A stretch of DNA of 33,058 bases. It comes from Brachyspira sp. G79 (GTDB lineage: Bacteria; Spirochaetota; Brachyspiria; Brachyspirales; Brachyspiraceae). Below, one piece after another: positions 15,584-24,605 of the stretch. The stretch lies in NCBI RefSeq assembly GCF_002379365.1, contig NZ_JQIU01000008.1:411936-444993 (forward strand), read 5' to 3'. The notes beneath the pieces were generated by a model. It was not told the origin of the DNA and did not search any database. It worked only from the letters and a program-made list of their open reading frames with translations. A program made the translations under genes and the position numbers. Each line of letters begins with the position of its first letter. The stretch's first letter is position 1.

Positions 15584-16336
15584 TTACCACCATTTTATAA
15601 GTTCTGTTATCTCTTCTCTGTATTCAACAAATTTAGGATCAGCAATATTTCTAGGGTGCTGCAAATCTATATGTATTTCTTTTTTTATAGAAGTAGGTTT
15701 ATTAGTCAATACCAAAACTCTTTCTCCTAAATAAACTGCTTCCTCAATATTATGTGTAATAAATATTATGGTAGTTCCCAAAGTTTTCCATATATTTAAA
15801 AGTTCGTCTTCTAATTTAAATCTCAAAGATACATCTAACTGTCCGTAAGGCTCGTCCATTAAAAGAAGTTCTGGTTCTACAGCAAATGCTCTAGCTATAA
15901 CTACTCTTTGAAGCATACTAGCAGATAGTTCGCTTGGATAAAAATTTCTAAACTTTTCAAGCCCTACCATTTTTATAACCTTATCAGACCTTTCATTTAT
16001 TATATCCTGAGGAAGTTTTTTTATTTTTAATCCGAATTTAATGTTTTCTTCTACTTTAAGCCAAGGCATAGTAGAGTATTCCTGAAATATATATGCTATA
16101 TCATGTTTTTTCAAATCTACATGTTCGCCGTCTATTCGTATAGCCCCGTAGGTTGGTTTATATAGTTTAGTAAGGCTGTTTAAGAATGTAGTTTTACCGC
16201 ATCCTGTAGGACCTACTATACATAAGAACTCACCTTTCATAACATCAAATGATATATCATTTAAAACCAATAAATCTCCGAATTTTTTTGTAAGTCTTGA
16301 AACTTTTACTTTAACTTCTCTAGTATCATTTGTCAT
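15584..16336 (-). CDS. NitT/TauT-type ABC transporter ATPase, degenerate signature motif
   Basis: ATP-binding subunit (250 residues) of the importer encoded by this operon, working at the inner face of the membrane. Walker A GPTGCGKT (42-49), Q-loop Gln85, Walker B LLLMDEP (Asp161, Glu162) and the switch His195 (FITHNIEEA) are intact. The signature motif, normally LSGGQ or LSGGM, reads LSASM (137-141), which should weaken the ATP site it helps form. Last gene of the operon, 18 bases after the first ATPase gene, with AAAGGA seven bases before the ATG. Sequence alone cannot separate sulfonate, nitrate or other substrates. Confidence 0.9.
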   Translation of the reverse strand: MTNDTREVKVKVSRLTKKFGDLLVLNDISFDVMKGEFLCIVGPTGCGKTTFLNSLTKLYKPTYGAIRIDGEHVDLKKHDIAYIFQEYSTMPWLKVEENIKFGLKIKKLPQDIINERSDKVIKMVGLEKFRNFYPSELSASMLQRVVIARAFAVEPELLLMDEPYGQLDVSLRFKLEDELLNIWKTLGTTIIFITHNIEEAVYLGERVLVLTNKPTSIKKEIHIDLQHPRNIADPKFVEYREEITELIKWW

Positions 16337-16354
16337 AAGTATATCCTTTTAATG

Positions 16355-17113
16355 TTATAGAGTTGTATCCATATTGTCATTTATTTCATTTCTAATTTTT
16401 AAGAAATTAGGGTCTGTTAATTTTCTAGGTCTTGGTAAATCTATAATATATTCTTTTTTTACAATTGTAGGACAATTTGTAAGAAGTATTATTCTATCAC
16501 CTAAATATACAGCTTCTTCAATATTGTTAGTAACAAATACAACAGTTCTTTTTTCTTTCTGCCAAATTTTTTCAATTTCTTCTTCCATCATATACCTTGT
16601 TTGTGCATCCAAATGTCCGAAAGGCTCATCAAGAAGCATTACAACTGGTTCATTGCAGTAAGCCCTCGCTATACCTACTCTCTGCCTCATACCTCCTGAT
16701 AATTGATTAGGATAACTATTTTCAAATCCATTAAGACCTACTAAATCTATATAATATTTGGCTTTTTCTCTTCTTTCTTTTTTTGGTATGCCTCTTGCTC
16801 TAGGACCGAACTCTACATTTTCCATAACGGTTAAAAATGGAAATAAAGCTGTAGTCTGATATACAACCCCTCTCTCAGGGTGCGGTGCTGTTACCTTTTT
16901 GCCATTAACTACTATATCAGAGTCTTCAGATGTTTCTAGTCCTGCTATTAAATTTATTAATGTAGTTTTTCCGCATTGACCTGGTCCGAATAATACCACA
17001 AATTCATTTTCTTTAACTTCAAGGCTAATATCTTTTATGACTTCTTTATATCCATGTTCGCTGAAAAATACTTTATTTACATGATTCATTTTTATAATAG
17101 TTTTATTTTCCAT
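16355..17113 (-). CDS. NitT/TauT-type ABC transporter ATPase, switch His replaced by Asn
   Basis: Second ATPase (252 residues) of the same importer. Walker A reads GPGQCGKT (43-50), Q-loop Gln86, signature LSGGM (138-142) is intact, and Walker B is VMLLDEP (Asp162, Glu163). The switch histidine, expected in FVTHDIEEA, is asparagine here: FVTNNIEEA (Asn196), a CAC-to-AAC type change. Combined with the LSASM of the partner ATPase, this puts both defects in the same composite ATP site. The ATG at 17113 has AGG seven bases upstream, and 18 bases separate the gene from its neighbour on each side. Confidence 0.92.
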   Translation of the reverse strand: MENKTIIKMNHVNKVFFSEHGYKEVIKDISLEVKENEFVVLFGPGQCGKTTLINLIAGLETSEDSDIVVNGKKVTAPHPERGVVYQTTALFPFLTVMENVEFGPRARGIPKKERREKAKYYIDLVGLNGFENSYPNQLSGGMRQRVGIARAYCNEPVVMLLDEPFGHLDAQTRYMMEEEIEKIWQKEKRTVVFVTNNIEEAVYLGDRIILLTNCPTIVKKEYIIDLPRPRKLTDPNFLKIRNEINDNMDTTL

Positions 17114-17131
17114 AATACAACCTAATTAATT

Positions 17132-17926
17132 TTATATTCCTGTGGAATTCCAAATAGTTAATCTTTTTTCTATATATCTCATTAAAGAAGATAATAATAA
17201 ACCAACTATACCTATAGTTATCATACCAGCTAAAACCTGAGGAATATTTGCTGTATCAGACCCTCTTATTATAACCCAGCCTACACCTGCAAATGAACTA
17301 ACCATTTCAGCAGCTAATACACCCATCCAGCTTACGGAAAAACCTACCTGCATACCATTAAATATTTGAGGCACTGAAGCTGGAAGTATAACATTCAAAA
17401 ATATATCTCTTTCATTAGAGCCAAGCATTCTAGCAGCACCTATTAGAATAGGATTAACCTGTGAACTTCCTGCATAAGCATTCAAAGTAACATTAACGAA
17501 AGTACCAATAAATATTATAAATATTTTTGGAACCTCCCCTATTCCGAACCAAAGTATAGCCATAGGTATCCAAGCTATAGGAGGTATTTGTCTGAATACT
17601 TCAAAAAATGGTCTTACTACAGCTCTTACATATTTATTTACTCCCATAGATATACCTAGTATAATTCCTGTTACAGCACCTATTGCAAAACCTGCTAATA
17701 CTCTGAATATACTTATTAGTACATGTCCCAATATGGTTTGCTGACCTATATTATGGTTTATACTCCATATTAAAAATTTAAATACTTCTAATGGTTTAGG
17801 TGTAGTTATTTTTATAGGGGTATAAGTTGTTAATAATTGCCATACAATTAAAAATCCTGCTATGGATATGATTGCCCAAATAGGTTTTTCAAAATCGGAT
17901 AATTTAATTCTTTTTTTATCTTTCAT
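17132..17926 (-). CDS. NitT/TauT-type ABC transporter permease (second)
   Basis: Integral membrane channel subunit (264 residues) of the BPD_transp_1 / SsuC-TauC type, with about six membrane helices. The cytoplasmic coupling region that docks on the ATPase is ERDIFLNVILPASVPQIFNG, followed by the conserved AAEM. It is preceded by the other permease gene by only 12 bases and has AAGGGG five bases before its ATG. Two distinct permeases plus two distinct ATPases predict a fully heteromeric transporter. Confidence 0.92.
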   Translation of the reverse strand: MKDKKRIKLSDFEKPIWAIISIAGFLIVWQLLTTYTPIKITTPKPLEVFKFLIWSINHNIGQQTILGHVLISIFRVLAGFAIGAVTGIILGISMGVNKYVRAVVRPFFEVFRQIPPIAWIPMAILWFGIGEVPKIFIIFIGTFVNVTLNAYAGSSQVNPILIGAARMLGSNERDIFLNVILPASVPQIFNGMQVGFSVSWMGVLAAEMVSSFAGVGWVIIRGSDTANIPQVLAGMITIGIVGLLLSSLMRYIEKRLTIWNSTGI

Positions 17927-17938
17927 AAATACCCCTTA

Positions 17939-18772
17939 TCATCTCTTAACAAATTTCTTCTCTAAATATCCTAACCCCACTGATAGAATAGCACCTACTG
18001 CCCCTATTGTAAGCATACCAACTATTATTAAATCAGCTCTGGCTAACTGTCTATTTAATTGTATCATAAATCCTAAACCTCTGCTTGCAGCAAGCATTTC
18101 AGCAGCACATAGAGAAGTCCAAGAAGCCCCCAATGATACTCTGAGTCCTGTAAATATATAAGGCAAAGCTGTAGGTATGGCAACTTCTTTAAGCATTTGT
18201 CCTCTTGAAGCTCCAAAAGTCTGAGCAACCCATAGATGTACCTGTGTAGTGGCTTTTATTCCGCTGTATGTATTAATAACGCAAGGTACAAATGCAGACA
18301 TAAATACTATTGCTGATTTTGCTCCCAATCCTATACCGAACCATAATATCATCATAGGTATCCATGCTATAGTAGGTATTGGTCTTATAAGGTCGAATAA
18401 TGGAGTTGCTACTAAATTAAATTTTTTAAACCAAGCCATACATATGCCAAGCGGTATTCCTATAGCAGCACCTAAAAAATAACCAGTTAATGCCACTTGT
18501 AAAGAGGCTAATATATGCTGGAATAATGTACCATTATCTGGTGCTTTGTTTGTAAGTTTATAAATAAAGGATTTAAAAACTGTATAAGGACTTGGAAGAG
18601 AATATGAAGGAAATAATTTAAATACATCTGTTATTAACTGCCATATTATAAGAAATATTACAACAGATATTACAGATATAATAAAAAATTTATTTCTCTC
18701 TCTTTTTTTATTGGCTATGACGATTTTTTCTTTTTCTTTAAGTGAGGAATTAATTATTATATTCTCTTCCAT
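17939..18772 (-). CDS. NitT/TauT-type ABC transporter permease (first)
   Basis: 277-residue membrane permease, same family as the next gene. A charged cytoplasmic N-terminus of about 27 residues precedes the first helix. The coupling motif is RGQMLKEVAIPTALPYIFTG, followed by LCAAEML. AAAGGA lies nine bases before the ATG at 18772. The gene lies 27 bases after the binding-protein gene. Confidence 0.92.
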   Translation of the reverse strand: MEENIIINSSLKEKEKIVIANKKRERNKFFIISVISVVIFLIIWQLITDVFKLFPSYSLPSPYTVFKSFIYKLTNKAPDNGTLFQHILASLQVALTGYFLGAAIGIPLGICMAWFKKFNLVATPLFDLIRPIPTIAWIPMMILWFGIGLGAKSAIVFMSAFVPCVINTYSGIKATTQVHLWVAQTFGASRGQMLKEVAIPTALPYIFTGLRVSLGASWTSLCAAEMLAASRGLGFMIQLNRQLARADLIIVGMLTIGAVGAILSVGLGYLEKKFVKR

Positions 18773-18799
18773 TTTATAAAGTCCTTTACAATTATATTA

Positions 18800-19843
18800 T
18801 TAATTCAATGCTTTATTTAATAATTCAGTATCTACATTTTTATCAACAATAGGAAGTTTATCTTCTGTAATAAGTGATTGGCTTGCAAAGAAGTCAGCAG
18901 TTACTCTTACAGAATCCCCTATTTTTATATTTTTAATTTCTTCTGTAGTAACAAAAGGACGAGTGGCTACTTCAGACTGACATGCTTCTATAGTAGAGCT
19001 TGATCCGTTTTTTGTATACCAATTTAATAATTCTTCTGCTGCCATATTAGTATCAGCTTGTAATGCATCGCATGCTTCTAAGAATGCTTTAATATATAAA
19101 ACTATAGTATCTTTTTTATTATTAAATGCTTCATCTGATACTATTATTGAGTCAAACTGAGGTATATTTAATGTAGTTAAACTAGAAACTATTTTCATTC
19201 CGTCAGCTTCAGCAGAAAAAGAAGTAGGAGGATTTAAGGCAGCAGCATCTATTTTTTTTGCTTTTAATGCTTGATATGCCTGAGGGAATTCCATATGAAC
19301 TATATTAACAGTGTTAGGATCAACATTTATAGCTCTTAACCAATGTATAACATTTAAATGAGATATTGTTCCAGTAGGTACAGCTATAGTTTTACCTTTT
19401 AGTGTAGCAGCATCTCCGTAAACTTCGGGAAAGTCTTTATTAACACCTTTTACAGTTAAAATGTCAGAATCTGGATTAACTAATACTTCTATTCCGCCTT
19501 CAGAGTGTCCTATATCAGCAACAACATGAGCATTATAATTAGCTAAAGAATAAACAGAAGCAGCACTTAAAGTACCAACTTCCCATAAACCAGCACCTAA
19601 TGCTTCATTCATAGGACCGCCTGATGGGAAATATACAGTTTCTATTGTAAAACCATATTTTTGATCCAATTTGTTATTTATCATATACTCAATAGGTACA
19701 GAGTTTAAAAACGGCATTACAGCTACTTTTAATGTTTTGGCATCTCCAGAAGATGATGAGCTTTTATTAGCACATGAGGCTAATATGAACAAACTTGTAA
19801 CTGCAATTAATAGCGTAATAATAAATTTTAATGTTTTTTTCAT
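18800..19843 (-). CDS. NitT/TauT-type substrate-binding lipoprotein
   Basis: Membrane-anchored substrate-binding protein (347 residues) delivering ligand to the two permeases. It has a lipoprotein signal with lipobox LASC (Cys24) and a Ser-rich linker. The mature protein follows the NMT1/SsuA-like fold: LKVAVMPFLNSVPIEYM at the start, LKGKTIAVPTGTISHLNV in the middle, AYQALKAKKIDAAALNPP in the second lobe. Such proteins bind sulfonates, nitrate, pyrimidine precursors or related small anions. The sulfatase gene 41 bases upstream makes a sulfur-containing ligand plausible but unproven. Strong AAGGAG before the ATG at 19843. Confidence 0.9.
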   Translation of the reverse strand: MKKTLKFIITLLIAVTSLFILASCANKSSSSSGDAKTLKVAVMPFLNSVPIEYMINNKLDQKYGFTIETVYFPSGGPMNEALGAGLWEVGTLSAASVYSLANYNAHVVADIGHSEGGIEVLVNPDSDILTVKGVNKDFPEVYGDAATLKGKTIAVPTGTISHLNVIHWLRAINVDPNTVNIVHMEFPQAYQALKAKKIDAAALNPPTSFSAEADGMKIVSSLTTLNIPQFDSIIVSDEAFNNKKDTIVLYIKAFLEACDALQADTNMAAEELLNWYTKNGSSSTIEACQSEVATRPFVTTEEIKNIKIGDSVRVTADFFASQSLITEDKLPIVDKNVDTELLNKALN

Positions 19844-19884
19844 TTTTATTATCTCCTTAAATAATATATATATTTAAATAAAAA

Positions 19885-21306
19885 TTACCAACTAGCATAT
19901 CTTTTATTTAGAGGGTCGCTACATTCTATCATCTTATGACACATTTCAAGAAGTAATTTATTTTTTATATCGTCATACTCCTTATTGAAAAATAAATTAT
20001 TAGTTTCATTTATATCTTTTTCTAAATCATATAATTCTCCATATTCTTCATTCAAAAATATAGAAAGTTTGTATTTTTTAGTTCTGTAAGTTTTTATAAA
20101 TATTCCTCTGTCATGAGCATCATAAGTAACAATAGCACCTTTTTTGTATGTTTTTTCTTTATCTTTTCCTGTAAGTATATCTTTTATGCTATGACCTTGT
20201 ATACCATACGGTACTTCTTTTCCTATTAATTCTAATACCGTTGGCACTATATCTATATTTTCTATTATCTCATCACTTTTATTCTTTATAATATCTTTTC
20301 CGTAGAATAGTAAAGGAGTTTTTATGAGGCAGTCATACATGAAAGGACCTTTTCTTAATAATCCGTAATCCCCTAAATATTCTCCATGATCACTTGTAAA
20401 TATTATTATTGTATTATCCCATTCATTTTTTTCTTTTAATTTATCTATAATTCTACCTATCTGTGCATCTATAAAACTAATCATACCATAATATAGTTTT
20501 TTTATCTCTTCAATTTCTTTTTCTGAATAGTTATGTTCTTCGCCTCCTCCAGGCCAATATCCTCTATCTCCTTGTTTGGTTAGATATTCTGGTCTTTTGC
20601 TATCTAATTTTAATTTGCTGTTAAGTTCTTTAGGTTTAATATCTTTATAAATATCATAATACTTTTTTATAGGGTCAAATGGGTGATGAGGGTCTACAAA
20701 ACTAACCCACATAAATAACGGTTTATCAAAATCAAAATTATCCATTTCATCTATTGCTTTTTGAGCTGTCCAATAAGTTTGATGTAATTCTTCTTGTATA
20801 GAGTTAATTCCATCTTTTCCTTTACCAGTTTCCAAATTGCATCCATGACTATTGGCAAAGTCTAAATATTCACCTTGTTTATCATCTTCTGTTATATGGG
20901 TAATATCAAATCCAAAATATGTTTTATCTTTTTCTCTTACTCTGTCTCTTTTAGGAACATATTCGAATTCCCAGTTAAGGTTTTTGAGCTGTGGTCTGAA
21001 ATGCATTTTTCCAGAAGCTATATTGAAATAACCTTCCTTTTTTAGGTGATCTGCCAATGTTATTTCTTCTTCGTTTAATTCTGTACCTATATTCCAAGCA
21101 CCTGTATTCATAGGATATCTTCCAGTAAATATTGATGCTCTTGATGGCGTACATACAGGACTAGAACAGAAAGAATTGGTAAATACGCTTCCATTTTCTG
21201 CTAGTTCATTTAATACTGGAGTTTTTACTTCTTCGTTGATATAGCCTATAGAATCAGCCCTCATTTGGTCTGCTGTTATTAATATAATATTGGATTTTTT
21301 ATTCAT
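19885..21306 (-). CDS. Cys-type sulfatase, predicted cytoplasmic
   Basis: 473-residue hydrolase of the type I (formylglycine) sulfatase family, which cleaves sulfate esters. The modification motif CXPSR is present as CTPSR, with Cys52 expected to become formylglycine. Metal ligands are Asp13 near the N-terminus (LITADQMR) and the Asp-His of FTSDHGEYLGDYG. Other family signs are FTGRYP, ASGKMHF and SFVDPHHPFDP. The protein begins directly with the catalytic fold and shows no signal peptide or lipobox, so it should act in the cytoplasm on an imported ester. No maturase (anSME or FGE) is in the window. It opens the operon that continues into the NitT/TauT-type importer and has its own promoter. 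Exact substrate unknown; other members of the alkaline phosphatase superfamily are a weaker alternative. Confidence 0.92.
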   Translation of the reverse strand: MNKKSNIILITADQMRADSIGYINEEVKTPVLNELAENGSVFTNSFCSSPVCTPSRASIFTGRYPMNTGAWNIGTELNEEEITLADHLKKEGYFNIASGKMHFRPQLKNLNWEFEYVPKRDRVREKDKTYFGFDITHITEDDKQGEYLDFANSHGCNLETGKGKDGINSIQEELHQTYWTAQKAIDEMDNFDFDKPLFMWVSFVDPHHPFDPIKKYYDIYKDIKPKELNSKLKLDSKRPEYLTKQGDRGYWPGGGEEHNYSEKEIEEIKKLYYGMISFIDAQIGRIIDKLKEKNEWDNTIIIFTSDHGEYLGDYGLLRKGPFMYDCLIKTPLLFYGKDIIKNKSDEIIENIDIVPTVLELIGKEVPYGIQGHSIKDILTGKDKEKTYKKGAIVTYDAHDRGIFIKTYRTKKYKLSIFLNEEYGELYDLEKDINETNNLFFNKEYDDIKNKLLLEMCHKMIECSDPLNKRYASW

Positions 21307-21328
21307 TTTTAATCTCTTTTATAATTGC

Positions 21329-21368
21329 GTGTACTGTAACATATATATCTATAGTATAGTAAATAAAT
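21329..21368 (-). promoter_or_regulatory. Shared promoter/operator box, sulfatase copy
   Basis: 40 bp identical at 38 positions to 24606-24645 (differences near positions 15 and 21 of the block). It spans the end of the promoter spacer, the TATACT -10 box and about 24 bases beyond, including ATGTTACAGTACAC around the expected transcription start. Such length of identity is more than two promoters need, so a common DNA-binding regulator is inferred. Confidence 0.7.
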
Positions 21369-21381
21369 CTTTGATTGTCAA
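21353..21381 (-). promoter_or_regulatory. Promoter of the sulfatase-ABC operon
   Basis: TTGACA (21381-21376), exactly 17 bases, TATACT (21358-21353), 47 bases upstream of the sulfatase ATG. Confidence 0.78.
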
Positions 21382-21456
21382 TTTTTTTATTAAATATTTT
21401 TTATTTTATTATTTGTATTGAATAAATTTTAATAAGAATTGATGATATTATGTTAT

Positions 21457-21497
21457 AAAGCCTATATTCATACTATATAACCATGAATATAGGCTTT
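21457..21497. terminator. Hairpin terminator after the sugar-importer operon
   Basis: A perfect 15-bp stem (21457-21471 with 21483-21497) with an 11-base loop, 34 bases past the stop of the last sugar-permease gene. The U-run is short on the minus strand, so termination may be incomplete. It separates the sugar-importer operon from the sulfatase promoter. Confidence 0.72.
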
Positions 21498-21530
21498 TCA
21501 AACTAATTAATTTTATAATAATGTTATTTA

Positions 21531-22328
21531 TTACTCTTTTACAGCTCCTCCCATAAGTCCTGATATAAAATATCTGCTTGAGAATAGGAATGCTATCAAA
21601 ACAGGTAATACAGCAAAAATGGCACCAACCATAATCTGACCATAATCTATACGTGTGTCGCCTTTTAATACAGAAAGTGCTACAGGCAGAGTATACATAT
21701 TTTCTGAATTAAGTATTATTAAAGGCCAAGTAAAATCGCTCCATTGTCCCATAAATATATATATTCCTAAAGCAGCAAGAGATGGTATCATAAGGGGCAT
21801 TACAATTTTAAATAAAATATAAATTTCGCTTGCTCCATCAAGTCTTGCGGCTTCTATTAATGCATCTGGAATACTTAAAAAATTCTGTCTCATCAAAAAT
21901 ACTCCAAATGCTCCAGCCAAACCCGGGAGGATAAGTGCTATATGCGTATTTTGAAGATTAGCAAAAGTCATCATTCTATATAATGGTATCAATCTGCTGT
22001 AGACAGGTATCATCATAGATAATAATACACATGTAAACAAAAAATTTTTGCCTTTAAAGTCAAATTTTGCAAATGCATATCCAGACAATGAACACAATAA
22101 AAGATTTAATACAGTAAATATTATAGATACTTTTATAGAATTGAATAAAGCTGTCCATATTGGAATTCTATTATTTAATGAATGTAAATTTTCAAAAAAA
22201 TAATTACCAAAAAATATAGGTGGTGTATTCATAAATATTTCACCAGAGCTTTTAGTTGCTGCTACAAACATAAAATAAACAGGATATATACTAAAAAAAG
22301 CACCTATTGATAGAAATAGATATAACAT
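21531..22328 (-). CDS. Carbohydrate ABC transporter permease (MalG-like)
   Basis: 265-residue inner-membrane permease of the CUT1 sugar importer type, with about six helices. The coupling motif EAARLDGASEIYILFKIVMPLMIPSLA is typical of MalG-like proteins (about residues 157-183). The start is uncertain. ATG at 22328 has no ribosome binding site. The site expected for this gene, GGAG nine bases before an ATG at 22357 that overlaps the upstream permease stop, opens a frame that ends after six codons because of a run of seven A (22345-22351). Eight A would join it to this frame and give MNKKKKIVTIMLYLF. Either translation uses the weak start, or the run of A varies in length or was misread. Confidence 0.88.
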   Translation of the reverse strand: MLYLFLSIGAFFSIYPVYFMFVAATKSSGEIFMNTPPIFFGNYFFENLHSLNNRIPIWTALFNSIKVSIIFTVLNLLLCSLSGYAFAKFDFKGKNFLFTCVLLSMMIPVYSRLIPLYRMMTFANLQNTHIALILPGLAGAFGVFLMRQNFLSIPDALIEAARLDGASEIYILFKIVMPLMIPSLAALGIYIFMGQWSDFTWPLIILNSENMYTLPVALSVLKGDTRIDYGQIMVGAIFAVLPVLIAFLFSSRYFISGLMGGAVKE

Positions 22329-22349
22329 TATAGTAACTATTTTCTTTTT

Positions 22350-23210
22350 TTATTCATTATTCTTATCTCCTAATTTTAATTGTAAGAATGTTAATGAGCC
22401 TACAATTAAGAGTATTATAACAGATATTGTGGCTGCATATGTCATATTTAATGAAACAAACGCCTGATTATATATATAAAGTCCTAAAGTCATAGTTCCA
22501 TTATTAGGACCTCCATTTGTAAGCAAAAATGGTTCGGTGAAGAGATTTAAACTTCCTATTGTAGACATTATAGAGGTAAATAATATGATTGGTTTTAATG
22601 AAGGAAGAGTTACATATACAAATTTTTGCCAAGAATTTGCTCCATCTATTGTGGCAGCTTCATAATAATCTTCTGGTATATTCTGCATTGCAGCAAGAAA
22701 CAATATCATATTATAACCTGTCCAACGCCAAGAAACTACTATTATTATGAGTATTTTTGCAGGTATAGATTGCTTAAGCCAAGGTATAGCATCTATACCA
22801 AATAATGACAATATGTAATTTACTACACCTCTGTCTTGAAATATTAAAAGAAATATCATGCTGTAAGCTACAGCATCTACTAGTACTGGAATAAAATATG
22901 AGGCTTCAAAAAAAGATTTTAATTTTTTTATACCTCTATGAATTATACTTGCTAATAACGTTGAACTAATTAGCATTATAGGCAATCTTATTATATAGAA
23001 AATGAAAGAGTTTATAATCGCTGCTCTAAATACAGAGTCTCCAAAAAGTCTTTGGTAATTCTTTATTCCATTAAATATAAACTCTCCTCTTTTCTGTGTC
23101 ATAAAACTTAAAATAATAGTTTCTATGAAAGGCCAAAAATTGAATAGTACTAAGGTTATTATAACTGGTAATGACAGGTAAAAACCAAACATTCTATAAC
23201 TTTTTTTCAT
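22350..23210 (-). CDS. Carbohydrate ABC transporter permease (MalF-like)
   Basis: 286-residue permease of the CUT1 sugar-importer type, partner of the MalG-like protein. It starts with a short basic segment and a membrane helix (FYLSLPVIITLVLFNFWPFI). The coupling motif is EAATIDGANSWQKFVYVTLP at about residues 182-201. AGGAA precedes the ATG at 23210, 32 bases after the binding-protein gene. No matching ATPase gene lies in the operon, so a shared MsmK/UgpC-type ATPase encoded elsewhere is expected. Confidence 0.93.
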   Translation of the reverse strand: MKKSYRMFGFYLSLPVIITLVLFNFWPFIETIILSFMTQKRGEFIFNGIKNYQRLFGDSVFRAAIINSFIFYIIRLPIMLISSTLLASIIHRGIKKLKSFFEASYFIPVLVDAVAYSMIFLLIFQDRGVVNYILSLFGIDAIPWLKQSIPAKILIIIVVSWRWTGYNMILFLAAMQNIPEDYYEAATIDGANSWQKFVYVTLPSLKPIILFTSIMSTIGSLNLFTEPFLLTNGGPNNGTMTLGLYIYNQAFVSLNMTYAATISVIILLIVGSLTFLQLKLGDKNNE

Positions 23211-23242
23211 ATTATTTCCTAATTACCATATGCTAATCTTTT

Positions 23243-24568
23243 TTATTTTATTATTTTTGATAACTCTAAGCCTGAATTATTTTTTAATTGTTCAGCAGTG
23301 TCTTTTAGTATTTTTTCTGGATCAGCCATATCATTAATTATAGCTTGATATGCTGATTCCATAAGTGTTTGAGCTTCAGATGTAAATTCAGAATATTTGG
23401 CAACTAGAGGCATTGATTTACTTAATTCAGGTATTAATTCATTAAATCCTTTACCAAAATAAGGATCTTCTTCATAAAATTCTTCCTCATCATAAACAGG
23501 TGTATACGCTGGTAAAAGACCGTATTTTTTGAAAGCCATCATTTGATTTTCTACACTTAGTATAGCATTTTTAGCAAATTCTAATGTAGCTGTTTGTTTT
23601 ATAGGGTCTCCAACATTTATTATAGATCCGCCAGCTCCTCCCCATATAGATGTTTTTGGCTGACCTTCTTCTAATACAGGTAAATAAGCCGCTTTCCATT
23701 TACCTTTCATTTCAGGAGCCTGATCTTTTAAAGTTCCTCCCCACCATATTCCATAAGGAATAGTTGCTATATCATCAGTTTTTGAAGCTCTTATAGTACC
23801 AGTCCAGTCTGTTGTATCAAAAGCGATACCTTCTTTAACAAATCTCTGTAAAAGTTTAGCAGCTTCTATACCAGGTTTTGAATATATTGCTATATTTCCG
23901 TCTTTATCAAAGTAGTCTGTTCCTTGTTGAAGCATAACTGCTCTTATGAAAGAAGAATAACCTACAGTATAAGGGAAACCTATCATTTTGGTATTAGGTA
24001 ATGCCGCTTGTAATTTCTTACCTGCTTCTATAAAATCTTCCCAAGTTACTATACTATTAACATCAATACCTGCTTTTTGAAATAAATCTTCCCTGTAAAA
24101 TAAAACAGTAGGAGCTATACCCCAAGGCATAATTACTTGTTTTCCTGTGGAATCAAAACTTGTTGCTATTTTGGAAGGTTCTACTACATTACTCCAATTA
24201 TCAGGCATTTGATCTTTTAGATCCAAGAAATATTCAGGATATTGTTCTGTTATTAACACCATATCAGGATCTTCTATTTGAACATAATTCGGTAATTCTG
24301 AGTTTCCGCCTAAAGTAACAAATAATTTTTGTTTTAATACAGGAGGTCCTCCAAATTCTGTAACATTAACTTTGATTTTAGGATATTTTTCATTAAAAGA
24401 CGGTATTGTATCTTCTAAATGATTTGCACCTATATTCCAAGCCCAAATTTCTATAGTGGTTTCTGTTTCTGGGGTTATTTCAGTCCAAGCATTTACAGCT
24501 TCCTTTTTTTTAGAACAGGAAATTATTGCAAGTATTATAATTGTAATAGTTATTAGTTTTTTTATCAT
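23243..24568 (-). CDS. Sugar ABC transporter substrate-binding lipoprotein
   Basis: 441-residue extracellular solute-binding protein, family 1 type. The signal peptide ends in the lipobox IISC (Cys18), placing the mature protein on the outer face of the cytoplasmic membrane. The mature sequence has family hallmarks: TTIEIWAWN early, FNEKYPKIKVNV, VIMPWGIAPTVLFYREDLFQ and VTWEDFIEAGKKL. The start is ATG at 24568, seven bases after GGAG; the longer frame to 24619 lies over the promoter-proximal leader and would spoil the signal peptide. First gene of the sugar-importer operon. Sugar not identifiable from sequence. Confidence 0.93.
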   Translation of the reverse strand: MIKKLITITIIILAIISCSKKKEAVNAWTEITPETETTIEIWAWNIGANHLEDTIPSFNEKYPKIKVNVTEFGGPPVLKQKLFVTLGGNSELPNYVQIEDPDMVLITEQYPEYFLDLKDQMPDNWSNVVEPSKIATSFDSTGKQVIMPWGIAPTVLFYREDLFQKAGIDVNSIVTWEDFIEAGKKLQAALPNTKMIGFPYTVGYSSFIRAVMLQQGTDYFDKDGNIAIYSKPGIEAAKLLQRFVKEGIAFDTTDWTGTIRASKTDDIATIPYGIWWGGTLKDQAPEMKGKWKAAYLPVLEEGQPKTSIWGGAGGSIINVGDPIKQTATLEFAKNAILSVENQMMAFKKYGLLPAYTPVYDEEEFYEEDPYFGKGFNELIPELSKSMPLVAKYSEFTSEAQTLMESAYQAIINDMADPEKILKDTAEQLKNNSGLELSKIIK

Positions 24569-24605
24569 AATAAAACTCCTTAAATATGCGTATTTATAAT
24601 AATGA

